A stretch of 64,000 nucleotides of DNA from NCBI RefSeq assembly GCF_009696275.1, contig NZ_VUMI01000005.1:62001-126000 (forward strand), given 5' to 3'. The stretch is from Eisenbergiella porci. GTDB taxonomy: Bacteria > Bacillota > Clostridia > Lachnospirales > Lachnospiraceae. Positions 26,842-35,883 of this stretch are shown one piece after another. Position 1 is the first letter of the stretch, and each line of letters opens with the position of its first letter. The position numbers and the translations under genes are program-made. The notes under the pieces were generated by a model. That model saw only the letters and a list, made by a program, of their open reading frames with translations. It did no database searches and was not told the origin of the DNA.

Positions 26842-27885
26842 TTATCTGAGTAGTATCTTTGCTATTTCCAGATCGCTTTTGGAAGAATCCTCTGTTATCA
26901 AATTGATTACCTTTTGTACATAAGCATCTTCCAACTCCAATGCTTCTGAAATTGCAGTAACACTAAGCCCCTTTTCCAGTTTTCTTCTTATCATAGATAC
27001 TAATTTTGCTTCTCCTTCGGCACGGCCTATTTTTAATCCATCCTGCAATCCATCTTTTCTTCCTTCTTCTCTTCCTTCTTCTCTTCCTTTTTCAATACCA
27101 ATCTCAAGAATATTCATCTTTACAGCCTCCCATTCTTCCGATTGCTTCACTTCATTTACGATTTCATTCAACGTAATAATCCGTTTATCCTTTATCTTGA
27201 CCTCAGGATTATCAATCGTGGTATTTTTCATATACTGCAGCAGGCTTATCAGCTCAGGACGGCCATTTTTACTGGTCATGTTCAGAAATATTTTCTTCGT
27301 GCCGTCATCCAAGGGCAGATCTGAAAATTCTTCACATTGTTCCGTAAAGGTATAGATTGCACGGTCCCGTCCGAAAATGTCCTCCTGCGTGATAAAAATA
27401 ATAACAGTTGACGGCAGGTGCTTATACCGGGTCGTCTTTCCTGCCTTTAAAACCGGGGTATCAAGCAGGCCCTGATAAAATCTCGCTCTCCGCCTCACAT
27501 CGTCCGCTTCCGTATCATTCTGCATTTCCGTATTAAAACGGCGGTCAGATACATCCCGCGCCCAGGCATCCAGCCGGATAGCCCGTTTCCCGCTTTTGTT
27601 GAGCACTACCTGCTCCACCTCTACCTCCGCCAGCTCCAAATCCGGCTCATCCAGAATAATGCTCAACGTACTTTCATAGGCAGTTTTATTTCCGCGAGCA
27701 ACGAGCCAAGTAGCCATGCTTGCATGGCTATTTGGCGACTGCCGCGAGAGTCAAATACCCCGTTGCTTGCAGCGGGGTATTTGACTCTTCATGACAGATA
27801 AGAATAAAGCAAAATCACTCAGATTAAACTGATAGTTTTGGGACAGCGCCTGCGTGGCAGCCGTTCCGGTTGTCTTAGAATTCAT
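26842..27885 (-). pseudogene. Rpn/PD-(D/E)XK nuclease-transposase family gene split by a 96-bp repeat
   Basis: The 5' piece starts at 27885 (GAGAGG box) and reads to FNLSDFALFLSVMK; then 96 bp of foreign repeat introduces stops, and the frame resumes as NKTAYESTLSIILDEPDL. The rest, about 280 codons, is intact: RLDAWARD and FNTEMQND hold the PD-(D/E)XK acidic residues, and a Gly-Arg-Glu repeat (GREEGREEGRKDG) precedes the tail. Such proteins cut DNA and promote recombination. A start codon inside the repeat (27717) could still give a shortened protein that has lost its first 33 residues. Promoter at 28174-28202. Confidence 0.82.
27691..27786. repeat. 96-bp two-hairpin intergenic repeat, copy A, inserted in Rpn gene
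   Basis: Hairpin I (27693-27746): imperfect arms of about 25 nt meeting at GCCATGC-TT-GCATGGC. Hairpin II (27750-27785): perfect 13-nt arms GTCAAATACCCCG/CGGGGTATTTGAC. Removing the 96 bp restores the Rpn frame. Copy B at 35131-35195 shares hairpin I. Confidence 0.85.
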
Positions 27886-28166
27886 AGGCATTCCTCTCTT
27901 TCTTTTTTTGCAGAGAGAACCATGCCTTCTGCGGCTGCACAGATATCCGGCAGCCGCTTTGTACTCCCTGCTTATTCTTTTGTCAGCAAGGAGTTCATGC
28001 ATTACCGTACACATGTAAAAAAGAAAACCTCCGTCAGGCAGAAGTCTGTACATATGCCGTCCATGCACACGCGAAGCTGCGTACAGATACCGGTCTGTGG
28101 GCTGAATTGCCTTCACAGAGCGGCGCAGAATCTTAAAAGATAAAAAGATTTGTTGAAATCATTGCT
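27886..28166 (-). other. 5' leader of Rpn gene, no gene seen
   Basis: About 280 nt between the promoter and the Rpn start. An open frame continues upstream of the Rpn ATG to 28116, but nothing in it resembles a known protein. Confidence 0.4.
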
Positions 28167-28173
28167 TGTCACG

Positions 28174-28202
28174 ATTGTAGCATACGAATATAGTTTCTGC
28201 AA
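28174..28202 (-). promoter_or_regulatory. Promoter upstream of Rpn gene
   Basis: TTGCAG (28197-28202), 17-nt spacer, TACAAT (28174-28179) on the minus strand. Confidence 0.6.
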
Positions 28203-28254
28203 TAATTTCCGATAATATTTATTTGTATAACCGTTACAGGCATCCGCCATTTTG

Positions 28255-29016
28255 CTACTTAACCAGTCTCATAGCTTTCAAAATCAAGGTATGCGGGATT
28301 ACCTTGGTAAGAAGACGAAAGGCTTTTATCAGCTGGCTGTATGTGGAAAGGGGGCATTTCCTGGCAGAGGCGGTTAAAGCAGCGCGGACTACGGACTGCG
28401 GGGTGACCATCGTATATTTTTTGATGGCAAGGGTGGCGGCGTATTTTTCAGCGCGGTCGAAGAACTCGGTCTGAACCGGGCCGGGGCAGACGGCAGTGAC
28501 GTAGATTTTTCTGGATCGAAGTTCTTCGCTCAGGGCGCGTGAAAAGCTGAGGACGTAGGATTTGCTGGCTGCATATACGGCGAAGCCGGGCTGGGGCAGG
28601 AAGGCGGCGCTGCTTGCCAGCTGGATGATGCGGCTGTTTTTTTTCATATAGGGCAGGCAGGCATGGGTGATTTCTGTGAGGGCCCGGCAGTTTAAGTCAA
28701 TCATGCCAACCTGTTCCCGGGAGTCGATTTCGGAGAATTGTCCCATGATGCCATAGCCGGAACAGTTTATGAGCATACGGACTGCGGGGCGTTCTTTTCT
28801 CAGAAGGGCCCGCAAATGTTCCATATCCGCTTTCTGAGTCAGATCAAGGGGGATTGTTTTAGCCATGTGGTCCAGGTCGCAGGCAAGATCCTCCAGACGG
28901 TCTTTTCTTCTTGCTATGAGCCAGAACTCATCTATCGTATAGAGTCCGGCATCCAGCTGCAGGGCAAATTCTTTTCCGATTCCGGAGGAGGCTCCGGTGA
29001 TAATTGCAATATTCAT
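28255..29016 (-). CDS. Short-chain dehydrogenase/reductase (SDR)
   Basis: 253 residues from the ATG at 29016 (AAGGAG box). Classical SDR motifs: TGASSGIGKEFA at residues 7-18 for NAD(P), the NxSG-type segment INCSGYG, the catalytic Ser and Tyr-x-x-x-Lys in YAASKSYVLSFSRAL, and CPGPVQTEFF. It reduces or oxidises a carbonyl/alcohol; the substrate is unknown. The C-terminal hydrophobic-basic region (LIKAFRLLTKVIPHTLILKAM) may contact the membrane. It lies 16 nt downstream of the DUF4153 gene. Confidence 0.9.
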   Translation of the reverse strand: MNIAIITGASSGIGKEFALQLDAGLYTIDEFWLIARRKDRLEDLACDLDHMAKTIPLDLTQKADMEHLRALLRKERPAVRMLINCSGYGIMGQFSEIDSREQVGMIDLNCRALTEITHACLPYMKKNSRIIQLASSAAFLPQPGFAVYAASKSYVLSFSRALSEELRSRKIYVTAVCPGPVQTEFFDRAEKYAATLAIKKYTMVTPQSVVRAALTASARKCPLSTYSQLIKAFRLLTKVIPHTLILKAMRLVK

Positions 29017-29032
29017 GTCTCTTTCTCCTTTT

Positions 29033-30730
29033 CTATTTTTCCAGCAGATAACCGTGGAAGGATATATAAGTGTAGTTTTCTCCCACACGGTCATAATCAT
29101 AGGACAGGTATTCTAAATATAGTTTCCGATAGGGATCAATGGGTATTTCATGGTGCTTCTCAAAATAGGCCTCTGCGGTTTCTCCGCTTTCGTCCGGGAA
29201 ATTGTTAAGGTAGGCGGCAAGGTTCACAATGGCAGAGCTGCTTCCTCCATAGACGATCTGATAGGCGGTAAAATTTTCGGTGTTGTCTCTGGCCGATACC
29301 TGTATGGGATAACAGGTATTATAACCTGAAATGTCAATTGCGGTATTTTTGATGGAATAGTAAAAATGACGGAGAGCTTCATATTCTATCGGACTGCCGG
29401 ATTTCAGATTTTCCAGCTTTGCTTTATCTTCCTCCGGAAGCGACTGCAGCCAGGCCTTTCCGGTTGGTTCTTCCCTCAGGTACCAGTAGGCTCCGGCAGC
29501 TTTGTCGATCTGTCTTTGGGTGAGTGCCGATGATTCTTCTGCCATTATGTATTTATGCAGGGCGTTTTGCTGGCTGTTCAGGGAAAAGCGGGCCATGTTG
29601 ATCCCGGGAACAAAACAGGCTGCTGCAGTAAAGACGGCAAACAACGGTATCAGCAGACACACGGCCTGTCTTTTGAAATAATATACTGAGACATATATGA
29701 TTTCAAAAAACAAAAGCAGCACGCAGAGATATCTGAGGGGCGTTACGCCGTTTTCATATATACGGATGCCGATGGAATAAGCCTGCAGCAGAATCAGCGG
29801 TGAAAACAGATAAGGGAGCAGCCGGGTAAGCTTCAGGAGAGGATTTTTCTGTGAATAGCAGGAGTTCATCGTCCATACAGGAAGCCCTGCGGCGAACAGA
29901 CCCGTAAGGATACGGAATACCGCATTGGATGGCATATCCCGGAAAAGCAGGATTTTCAGCACATAGGCATAAATAACTGCAAATGCACTGATAACAAGCC
30001 CGCTGAGAATATATTTGATCAGTACCTCCGCAAAACGACTGTCCTCTTTTTCATCCGGAAGCACGCTGCGAAGCAGGGCCGGGATATAATACAGGCCAAG
30101 GAGAAGGCACTGTACCTGAATGTAGAGAGAAAAAGCTCCGTCAAAAAGTTCAATGAATATGCCGACCACCATGCTTGTGCCTATCATCAGAATAAAATAG
30201 ATAATGCTGATACGCACAACTGCGGCAAAAACACGGCCAAGATATTGTTCAAGCGACAATCTGGTCCTTAAAAAACACAGATAAACGGCTATGGAAATAA
30301 GAATCACTTCATAGCCCGCAATATATCTGGGAAGATAAAAGCTGATGGTGAGGGCATCCTGCCCCAGAAAAAAGGAGTCCGGTTCCAGATATAACAGCCA
30401 TGTCAACAGAAATGCAGGAATCACGGACAGGATATACAGGACCGCCCTAAGCCGCAGCTTTTCCGTCTTCTGGTACACTGCTTCCGCAAAAAAGCAGCCG
30501 GTCCCATAGAAAACCAGAAAAGGAAGGGCCTTTTCCAGGACATCATAGATGGACTCGGAGAAAAGTTCTCCCAGCATAAGGGTAAAAAACAGGGTAAAAA
30601 GCCAGATACAGCCCTGTGCTGCGGGAAAATATACGAACAGACTTTTAAGTTCCCGGCCCAGGCCGCGCAGCTTATCCCAGAAGAAGGCCTTCCAGTCTTT
30701 TTTAGAGCCAGCAGGGGTTCGCTCCTCCAT
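29033..30730 (-). CDS. DUF4153-domain membrane protein
   Basis: 565 residues. About 11-12 hydrophobic helices fill residues 45-385, followed by a soluble extracytoplasmic or cytoplasmic tail of 180 residues. The helix-rich part with LPFLVFYGTGCFFAEAVY and WTMNSCYSQKNP resembles DUF4153 proteins. Function is not established. The start at 30730 has AAAGG eight nt upstream, placing it 2 nt after the plsY-like stop, so the two are coupled. Confidence 0.78.
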   Translation of the reverse strand: MEERTPAGSKKDWKAFFWDKLRGLGRELKSLFVYFPAAQGCIWLFTLFFTLMLGELFSESIYDVLEKALPFLVFYGTGCFFAEAVYQKTEKLRLRAVLYILSVIPAFLLTWLLYLEPDSFFLGQDALTISFYLPRYIAGYEVILISIAVYLCFLRTRLSLEQYLGRVFAAVVRISIIYFILMIGTSMVVGIFIELFDGAFSLYIQVQCLLLGLYYIPALLRSVLPDEKEDSRFAEVLIKYILSGLVISAFAVIYAYVLKILLFRDMPSNAVFRILTGLFAAGLPVWTMNSCYSQKNPLLKLTRLLPYLFSPLILLQAYSIGIRIYENGVTPLRYLCVLLLFFEIIYVSVYYFKRQAVCLLIPLFAVFTAAACFVPGINMARFSLNSQQNALHKYIMAEESSALTQRQIDKAAGAYWYLREEPTGKAWLQSLPEEDKAKLENLKSGSPIEYEALRHFYYSIKNTAIDISGYNTCYPIQVSARDNTENFTAYQIVYGGSSSAIVNLAAYLNNFPDESGETAEAYFEKHHEIPIDPYRKLYLEYLSYDYDRVGENYTYISFHGYLLEK

Positions 30731-30732
30731 TG

Positions 30733-31362
30733 TCACTTCCTTTCCCGCAGCTTTGACTGCGCTTTGGCGATCAGATCAATTTTTGTTCCCTTTCCGTGCA
30801 GATAATCCAGAAACGGCAGAAAATGCTTCTGAAGCATCATGGCAGCCAGGATGCAGGAAAGGACGCCCGTCTCACTGCCATAAACGGTAAATGCCGGCCA
30901 TAAAAATAATAGGGGGATAGCCAGCGCTCCCAGTGTCAGTGATTTACTCAAGAGGACAAGACAGCCTCCTAAAACACAGGAAAGAAGGCCGAAGCCCGGT
31001 GAAAATATAAATAGTGTCATGCAGGTTACGGCAACGCCCTTCCCGCCGCGGAAACGGTTCCAGAAAGGAAAATTATGCCCTGCCGCCACACCGATGCCCG
31101 CATAGAGAACAGCATTCCTGCCGAGCCGGGGAAACAGAAGAAAACGGCAGAGCATGCAGGGAAACAGCGTCTTAAGCAGATCGCCTGCAAGAACAAGCAG
31201 CCCCCATTTGACTCCCAGCTGGGCCATGATATTGGCCATTCCCGGGTTCCCGGTTCCAAGCTGGGAGGCGCTTTTTCCTGCGGCATGTCTGGATACCGCC
31301 TCCGCCGTAAGAAAACATCCGCACAAATAACCAGTTAAAATACATCCTGTCCGGTACAGCAT
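30733..31362 (-). CDS. PlsY-type glycerol-3-phosphate acyltransferase homologue
   Basis: 209 residues from the ATG at 31362 (AGGGG box), about five membrane helices. PlsY motif 1 appears as GTGNPGMANIMAQLG instead of the usual GSGNxGATNxxR, with the Arg lost. Motif 2, GHNFPFWNRFRGGKGVAV, is well kept. PlsY moves acyl groups from acyl-phosphate to glycerol-3-phosphate in phospholipid synthesis. The altered motif 1 suggests a paralogue with a different acceptor or reduced activity. Confidence 0.82.
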   Translation of the reverse strand: MLYRTGCILTGYLCGCFLTAEAVSRHAAGKSASQLGTGNPGMANIMAQLGVKWGLLVLAGDLLKTLFPCMLCRFLLFPRLGRNAVLYAGIGVAAGHNFPFWNRFRGGKGVAVTCMTLFIFSPGFGLLSCVLGGCLVLLSKSLTLGALAIPLLFLWPAFTVYGSETGVLSCILAAMMLQKHFLPFLDYLHGKGTKIDLIAKAQSKLRERK

Positions 31363-31702
31363 AAATACCCCTTCTTTCTCAGGCCTCCTTCTCAGAACAG
31401 CCCATCTATGACAAAACGGCCCGCAGATACATTTTCTGCGGTTCCCGGAAGATATTATAGTTTGTACCAAAGGATACGGTGATTATACAGCTGCGGGGAA
31501 CATTCGCGGTCATTCTTTTAAGAAACCGCCCTGTCCGGCCAAAAACCTTCCGCAGCCATACTATCATTGTAGCATGTCTGCGGAAGGTTTCAACAAAAAT
31601 AATATTTACTTATGCCAGCCTGCTGTGCACGGCAGCAGTTTGTTTTTCGGTATTGCAGCAGCGCAGGTCCGTACCGCCGTACGGAATGGCTTCGTGACCG
31701 GA
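31363..31702 (-). other. Region between glycosylase pseudogene and plsY-like gene
   Basis: Holds a terminator (31544-31589) and a weak promoter overlapping its hairpin (TTGAAA 31588-31593, 16-nt spacer, TACAAT 31566-31571), then about 200 nt of leader with a small hairpin CCGCAGA/TCTGCGG near 31430. No gene is seen. Confidence 0.45.
31544..31589 (-). terminator. Terminator after glycosylase pseudogene
   Basis: Perfect 12-bp arms AACCTTCCGCAG/CTGCGGAAGGTT with T run on the minus strand. Confidence 0.7.
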
Positions 31703-32139
31703 CTATGACTGACAGTGTTCGCAGTAATATATGGTTCCGCCCAGATAAGTTCCCTTGCGCAGCTCATAGCTGCAGCGAGGACAGGGAGACCAGAGTGTTT
31801 TCTTACTCAGGATGGTGGTATAGCCGCCGGGTCTTGCAAACAGATCCTTTTCCGTATCTGATGCTTCGAAGGGGCTTTCCCTTCTTCGTAAAAACGGGGC
31901 GAAGCGCCGTCCTGTATCAGCAGCCTGCAGTCCTGCGCTTCTATTTCCACCATTCCTCCCACCGCCCGGCTGCATCCGATTTTCTTTCCTGAGAGCAGGT
32001 CGTCATAAAGCTCCGGTTTTTCGGAATACCAGGTAAAGGAATGAGGGGTATGGCCGGCCTCAACGAAGGAGATGGTCTTCCCCCGGATTGTTTCATTGAG
32101 CTGTCCGGCAATTACATGGCTTTCAGGAATTTCCAGCAT
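31703..32139 (-). pseudogene. Fpg/Nei-type DNA glycosylase with internal deletion
   Basis: The 5' frame starts LEIPESHVIAGQLNETIRGK (GGAGG box at 32147), which fits the N-terminal part of a formamidopyrimidine-DNA glycosylase-like protein, and runs to FYEEGKAPSKHQI. The next bases continue in another frame as DTEKDLFARPGGYTTILSKK, then the zinc finger CPRCSYELRKGTYLGGTIYYCEHC, the normal C-terminus. The middle, roughly 150 residues including the helix-two-turn-helix, is gone and the two ends are out of frame, so no enzyme can be made. Confidence 0.85.
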
Positions 32140-32233
32140 GGTTCATCCTCCCTTTTCCTTTAATTGTAACATGGAAAAGCTGACAACAGTATGTCATATT
32201 TTCTTCAGATATTCACCTTGAAAGATTTTCGCC

Positions 32234-33136
32234 TCAGATATTTTCAAGAGACTTTTGCAGCATATCCGCTATTTTTTCCTTCAGCCACAAAGGCTCGATT
32301 ATCCGCACATGAGGGCACAGGGAAATAATCAGGCTGTATACCCAGTCATCCGCCACATATGAGGTGTTCACAAGGAAATTACCGTTATCCATAACAGAGA
32401 TTTCCTCCTCTTCAAAGAAGTCGTATATCCGGTACGTCTGGGATGCATCGATCTCCAGCCTGATGTCTGTCGCCGGATTTTCAGGCGCCGCATTTTGGGC
32501 AGTGTCCGACTCTTCCGACACAGGCATGTTTCGGGGAAGGAAATACTCATCCAGGCATTCCGGACGCTTGATGCGCAGGATTTTGAAGGTGCGCATGGCC
32601 TGCCTGCCGCAGCACCAGGCGCGCAGGTACCAGGCACGGCTTTTAAACCACAACTGGACCGGCTCCACAACGCGCCGTTCCACCCGCCCGTCGCTTGTAT
32701 AATAATCAAAAGAAATAACCCGGGATTCGAGGATGGCATTTTTCAGAAGATTAAACAGTTCCTGCCTTCTCCCGCTCCAGTCGGAAAAGTCCACGGAAAC
32801 CCAGGCGGCAGCGGGCGTCTGGAAAAAATCACCCAGTTTCCGCAGCAGCTGTGAGCTTTCGGAAGGCTCCACCTCCTGCAGGCTTTCCAGCGCGGCCAGG
32901 ATCTGCTTTTTTTCTTCCGGCGTGATGAACATTTTATCAATAAGGCTGTGATCCAGCAGGGAGATGCCGCCGCTTCTGCCCTTGCTGGCATAGATGGGGA
33001 CGCCGGCCATACTGAGTATTTCCACATCACGGTAGATGGTGCGTACCGACACCTCATATCTTTCCGCCAGCTCCTTTGCAGGAATTTTATCCCGCTGCAT
33101 CAGCTGGTAGCATATTCCGAACAAACGGTTGACCAT
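32234..33136 (-). CDS. YafY-type HTH/WYL transcriptional regulator
   Basis: 300 residues. N-terminal winged helix-turn-helix with KELAERYEVSVRTIYRDVEI at about 22-41; central WYL domain (VISFDYYTSDGRVERRVVEP, FKSRAWYLRAWC), which binds small ligands or nucleic acid in relatives; C-terminal WCX extension. AGAGG precedes the ATG. It starts 9 nt after ygiQ ends, so it is probably co-transcribed. Ligand and targets are unknown. Confidence 0.9.
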   Translation of the reverse strand: MVNRLFGICYQLMQRDKIPAKELAERYEVSVRTIYRDVEILSMAGVPIYASKGRSGGISLLDHSLIDKMFITPEEKKQILAALESLQEVEPSESSQLLRKLGDFFQTPAAAWVSVDFSDWSGRRQELFNLLKNAILESRVISFDYYTSDGRVERRVVEPVQLWFKSRAWYLRAWCCGRQAMRTFKILRIKRPECLDEYFLPRNMPVSEESDTAQNAAPENPATDIRLEIDASQTYRIYDFFEEEEISVMDNGNFLVNTSYVADDWVYSLIISLCPHVRIIEPLWLKEKIADMLQKSLENI

Positions 33137-33145
33137 GGGATACCT

Positions 33146-35092
33146 CTACTTTTTCCGGTGGACATTCCGGATGGTTTTCTTTTTTGCAGGCTTTTGTCCC
33201 GTTTTTGCCCCGGGAGCCGGGGATTTCAGGTTTTTCCTGCCGTAGGAAAGATCCATATCTTTCCCGGCGCCTTTGGCATTGCCGACGCTCTGCCTGCGGG
33301 GGCGTATCAGGCATTTTTTATCAAAGCCTATCAAATCCGTCCGACCGGCTTTTGTGAGCGCTTCGCATACCAGATCGTAATTTTTTGGGTTCCTGTATTG
33401 GATCAGGGCGCGCTGCATCGCCTTTTCATGAGGATTTTTGCATACATATACGGACTTTCCGTCCCTGGGATCGATTTCCGTATAATACATAACCGTGGAT
33501 ACCGTGGAGGGTGTAGGATAAAAATCCTGCACCTGCTCCGGCATGTAGCCAAGGTCGCGAAGATATTCGGCCAGCTCCACTGCTTCCTTCAGGGTGGAGC
33601 CTGGGTGGGAGGACATGAGATATGGCACCAGATACTGATTCATTCCCAGTTCTTCATTGAGCTTCTTATATTTTTTCCGGAAGCGCTCGTATACCGCATT
33701 TTCCGGTTTTCCCATACGGCAGAGTACGGCGTCGGAAATATGCTCCGGCGCCACCTTCAGCTGGCCGCTGATATGATGAAGAACCAGCTCCCGGAAAAAA
33801 GTATCATCCTTATCCGCCAGCAGATAGTCGAACCGGATGCCGGAACGGATGAAGACCTTCTTGACGCCGGGCAGACTGCGCAGGCGGCGCAGAAGCTCCA
33901 GATAGTCCTGGTGATCGGCTTTCAGGTTGGGGCAGGGCCTGGGGAACAGGCACTGACGATCCTTGCAGACGCCGTGAACCAGCTGTTTTCCGCAGGAGGG
34001 CGCCCGGAAATTGGCGGTGGGGCCGCCCACATCGTGGATATATCCCTTAAAGTCCTTATCCTTGGTAATCAGCTCCGCCTCTTCCAGAATGGACTCATGG
34101 CTCCTGACCTGCACAGTGCGTCCCTGATGGAAGGTCAGCGCACAGAAATTACAGCCGCCGAAGCAGCCCCTGTTGCTGATCAGGGAAAATTTGATTTCAC
34201 TGATGGCGGGGACGCCGCCTTTTTCCTCATAGGAAGGATGGTAGGTACGCATATAGGGCAGCGCGTAAACATCATCCATCTCTTCTATGGAAAGCGGCTC
34301 CTGGGGCGGGTTCTGTACCACATACTGACCGCTCGGATAGCCTTCCAGGAGGGCTTTTCCGTTGAAGGGATCCGTATTGGTATACTGAATCATAAAGCTG
34401 TCGGCATATTTTTTCTTATCCGCTTTCATCTCTTCATAGGACGGCAGCAGGATTCCGTCATAGATTCCTGAAATGTCCTTCGTCTTATAAACAGTGCCCG
34501 GAATAAAGGTAATATCCTTTACCTCGATTCCGCTGTTTAAGGCATCTGCAATTTCCACGATGGACTTTTCCCCCATGCCATAGGAAATCAGATCCGCCTG
34601 ACTGTCCAGAAGAATGGAACGCTTGAAGGAATCGCTCCAGTAATCATAATGCGCCATTCTGCGCAGACTGGCTTCTATGCCGCCGATAATGATGGGAACC
34701 GTGCGGTAAACGCGGCGGATCAGGTTACAGTACACCACCGTGGCATGATCCGGACGCTTTCCGGCCTCTCCCCCCGGCGTATAAGCATCGTTCGGCCTGT
34801 GTTTTCTAGATACAAAATAATGATTCACCATGGAATCCATATTTCCGGCGGAAACAAGAAAGCCCAGCCTTGGGCATCCAAAAACGGCAATGCTTTTTTC
34901 ATCCTTCCAGTCGGGCTGGGATATAATGCACACACTGTAGCCGTGGGCTTCCAGGATGCGGCTGATAATGGCATGTCCGAAGGAAGGGTGATCCACATAG
35001 GCGTCGCCTATGACATAGACGAAATCCGGCTGTGTAATGCCTCTCTCTTCCATCTCTTTTTTAGTAATCGGTAAAAATCCGGTAACTGACAT
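33146..35092 (-). CDS. YgiQ-family radical SAM protein
   Basis: 648 residues from the ATG at 35092 (AGGAG box five nt upstream), beginning SVTGFLPITKKEMEERG. N-terminal UPF0313 part, then the radical SAM motif NRGCFGGCNFCAL, and the late PEHISDAVLCRMGKP segment. The C-terminus is basic (KTGQKPAKKKTIRNVHRKK). The reaction is unknown. Copy B of the hairpin repeat lies about 40 nt upstream. Confidence 0.92.
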   Translation of the reverse strand: MSVTGFLPITKKEMEERGITQPDFVYVIGDAYVDHPSFGHAIISRILEAHGYSVCIISQPDWKDEKSIAVFGCPRLGFLVSAGNMDSMVNHYFVSRKHRPNDAYTPGGEAGKRPDHATVVYCNLIRRVYRTVPIIIGGIEASLRRMAHYDYWSDSFKRSILLDSQADLISYGMGEKSIVEIADALNSGIEVKDITFIPGTVYKTKDISGIYDGILLPSYEEMKADKKKYADSFMIQYTNTDPFNGKALLEGYPSGQYVVQNPPQEPLSIEEMDDVYALPYMRTYHPSYEEKGGVPAISEIKFSLISNRGCFGGCNFCALTFHQGRTVQVRSHESILEEAELITKDKDFKGYIHDVGGPTANFRAPSCGKQLVHGVCKDRQCLFPRPCPNLKADHQDYLELLRRLRSLPGVKKVFIRSGIRFDYLLADKDDTFFRELVLHHISGQLKVAPEHISDAVLCRMGKPENAVYERFRKKYKKLNEELGMNQYLVPYLMSSHPGSTLKEAVELAEYLRDLGYMPEQVQDFYPTPSTVSTVMYYTEIDPRDGKSVYVCKNPHEKAMQRALIQYRNPKNYDLVCEALTKAGRTDLIGFDKKCLIRPRRQSVGNAKGAGKDMDLSYGRKNLKSPAPGAKTGQKPAKKKTIRNVHRKK

Positions 35093-35130
35093 TTTTGCTC
35101 CTATCCTTGCGCCATAGCGCACAATTTATT

Positions 35131-35195
35131 TCCGCGGGCAACGTGCCAGGTATCGCCTGCATGGATATTTGGCGACTGCCGCGAAGGTATTTGAT
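35131..35195. repeat. Two-hairpin repeat, copy B
   Basis: Matches copy A over CCGCG, GCAACG, GCCAGGTA, GCATGG and ATTTGGCGACTGCCGCGA. Hairpin II is reduced to GGTATTTGA. Both copies are preceded by TTTATT. It lies between ygiQ and the HAD gene. Confidence 0.75.
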
Positions 35196-35213
35196 GGATG
35201 AAAGCATACGCTT

Positions 35214-35867
35214 TTACCCCTGTAAAACTTCCGAAAAATGACTGATATAATAATCGGCAAGCGCCTTTTTTTCTTCCGCCTGTTCCAGAGAATAGGCATC
35301 CTCTACAGCGCAGACCTTCATTCCGGCGGCCTTGCCGGCTAAAATTCCGGGAATGATATCTTCAAAGACAAGGCAGGCCCGGGGCGGTATGCCCAGTTGT
35401 CCGGCGACCGCCAGATAAATATCAGGGGCCGGCTTTCCTCTGCCCACATCGCAGCTTGTCATAATACATTGAAATACATGTTCCAGTCCATGTACCCGGG
35501 CTATACTGTTTACAAGCTCCCGGGAATTGCTGGTGGCAATTCCCAGCCTGATATTTTTGCTTAAGCACCAGTCCAGGTACTCGCCGACACCGTCCTTTAA
35601 AGGTACCTCATTCATATATTTATCCCAGGCCATCCGGTTCCAGTCCGCCTTAATCTGCTCCACAGAGTCCGGCAGGCTGAAACGCTCCTTAAAGTAAGCA
35701 GCTGTTTCCGAAAAACTCTTCCCTTCAATTTCCCGGGAAAGATCCGGCGGAGGTACCAGGCCGAAGCGTCCCAGATAATCGATATCAATATCCTTCCATA
35801 TCCACATGGAGTCCACAAGCGAACCGTCCAAATCAAAAATCACCGCTTCTATTCCATTCATCATCAT
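35214..35867 (-). CDS. HAD hydrolase, beta-phosphoglucomutase-like
   Basis: 217 residues. HAD motif I FDLDGSLVDSMW, motif II IATSNSRELV, motif III region GRGKPAPDIYLAVAGQLG and motif IV VFEDIIPGILAGKAAG, with a helical cap between I and II. It fits subfamily IA phosphatases or phosphomutases. Note GSLVDS in place of the common GTLVDS. The substrate is unknown. It starts 16 nt after the RsuA-type gene. Confidence 0.88.
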   Translation of the reverse strand: MMMNGIEAVIFDLDGSLVDSMWIWKDIDIDYLGRFGLVPPPDLSREIEGKSFSETAAYFKERFSLPDSVEQIKADWNRMAWDKYMNEVPLKDGVGEYLDWCLSKNIRLGIATSNSRELVNSIARVHGLEHVFQCIMTSCDVGRGKPAPDIYLAVAGQLGIPPRACLVFEDIIPGILAGKAAGMKVCAVEDAYSLEQAEEKKALADYYISHFSEVLQG

Positions 35868-35883
35868 TATGTTTCCCCTTTTC

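Noticed and set aside
27000-27110. Short repeats CTTCTTCTC/CTTCC that look like a tandem array
   Set aside because: They encode the Gly-Arg-Glu repeat of the Rpn protein; spacing and units do not fit CRISPR.
32948-34471. 507-codon plus-strand frame
   Set aside because: It is antisense to the clear ygiQ gene and has no domain likeness or start signal.
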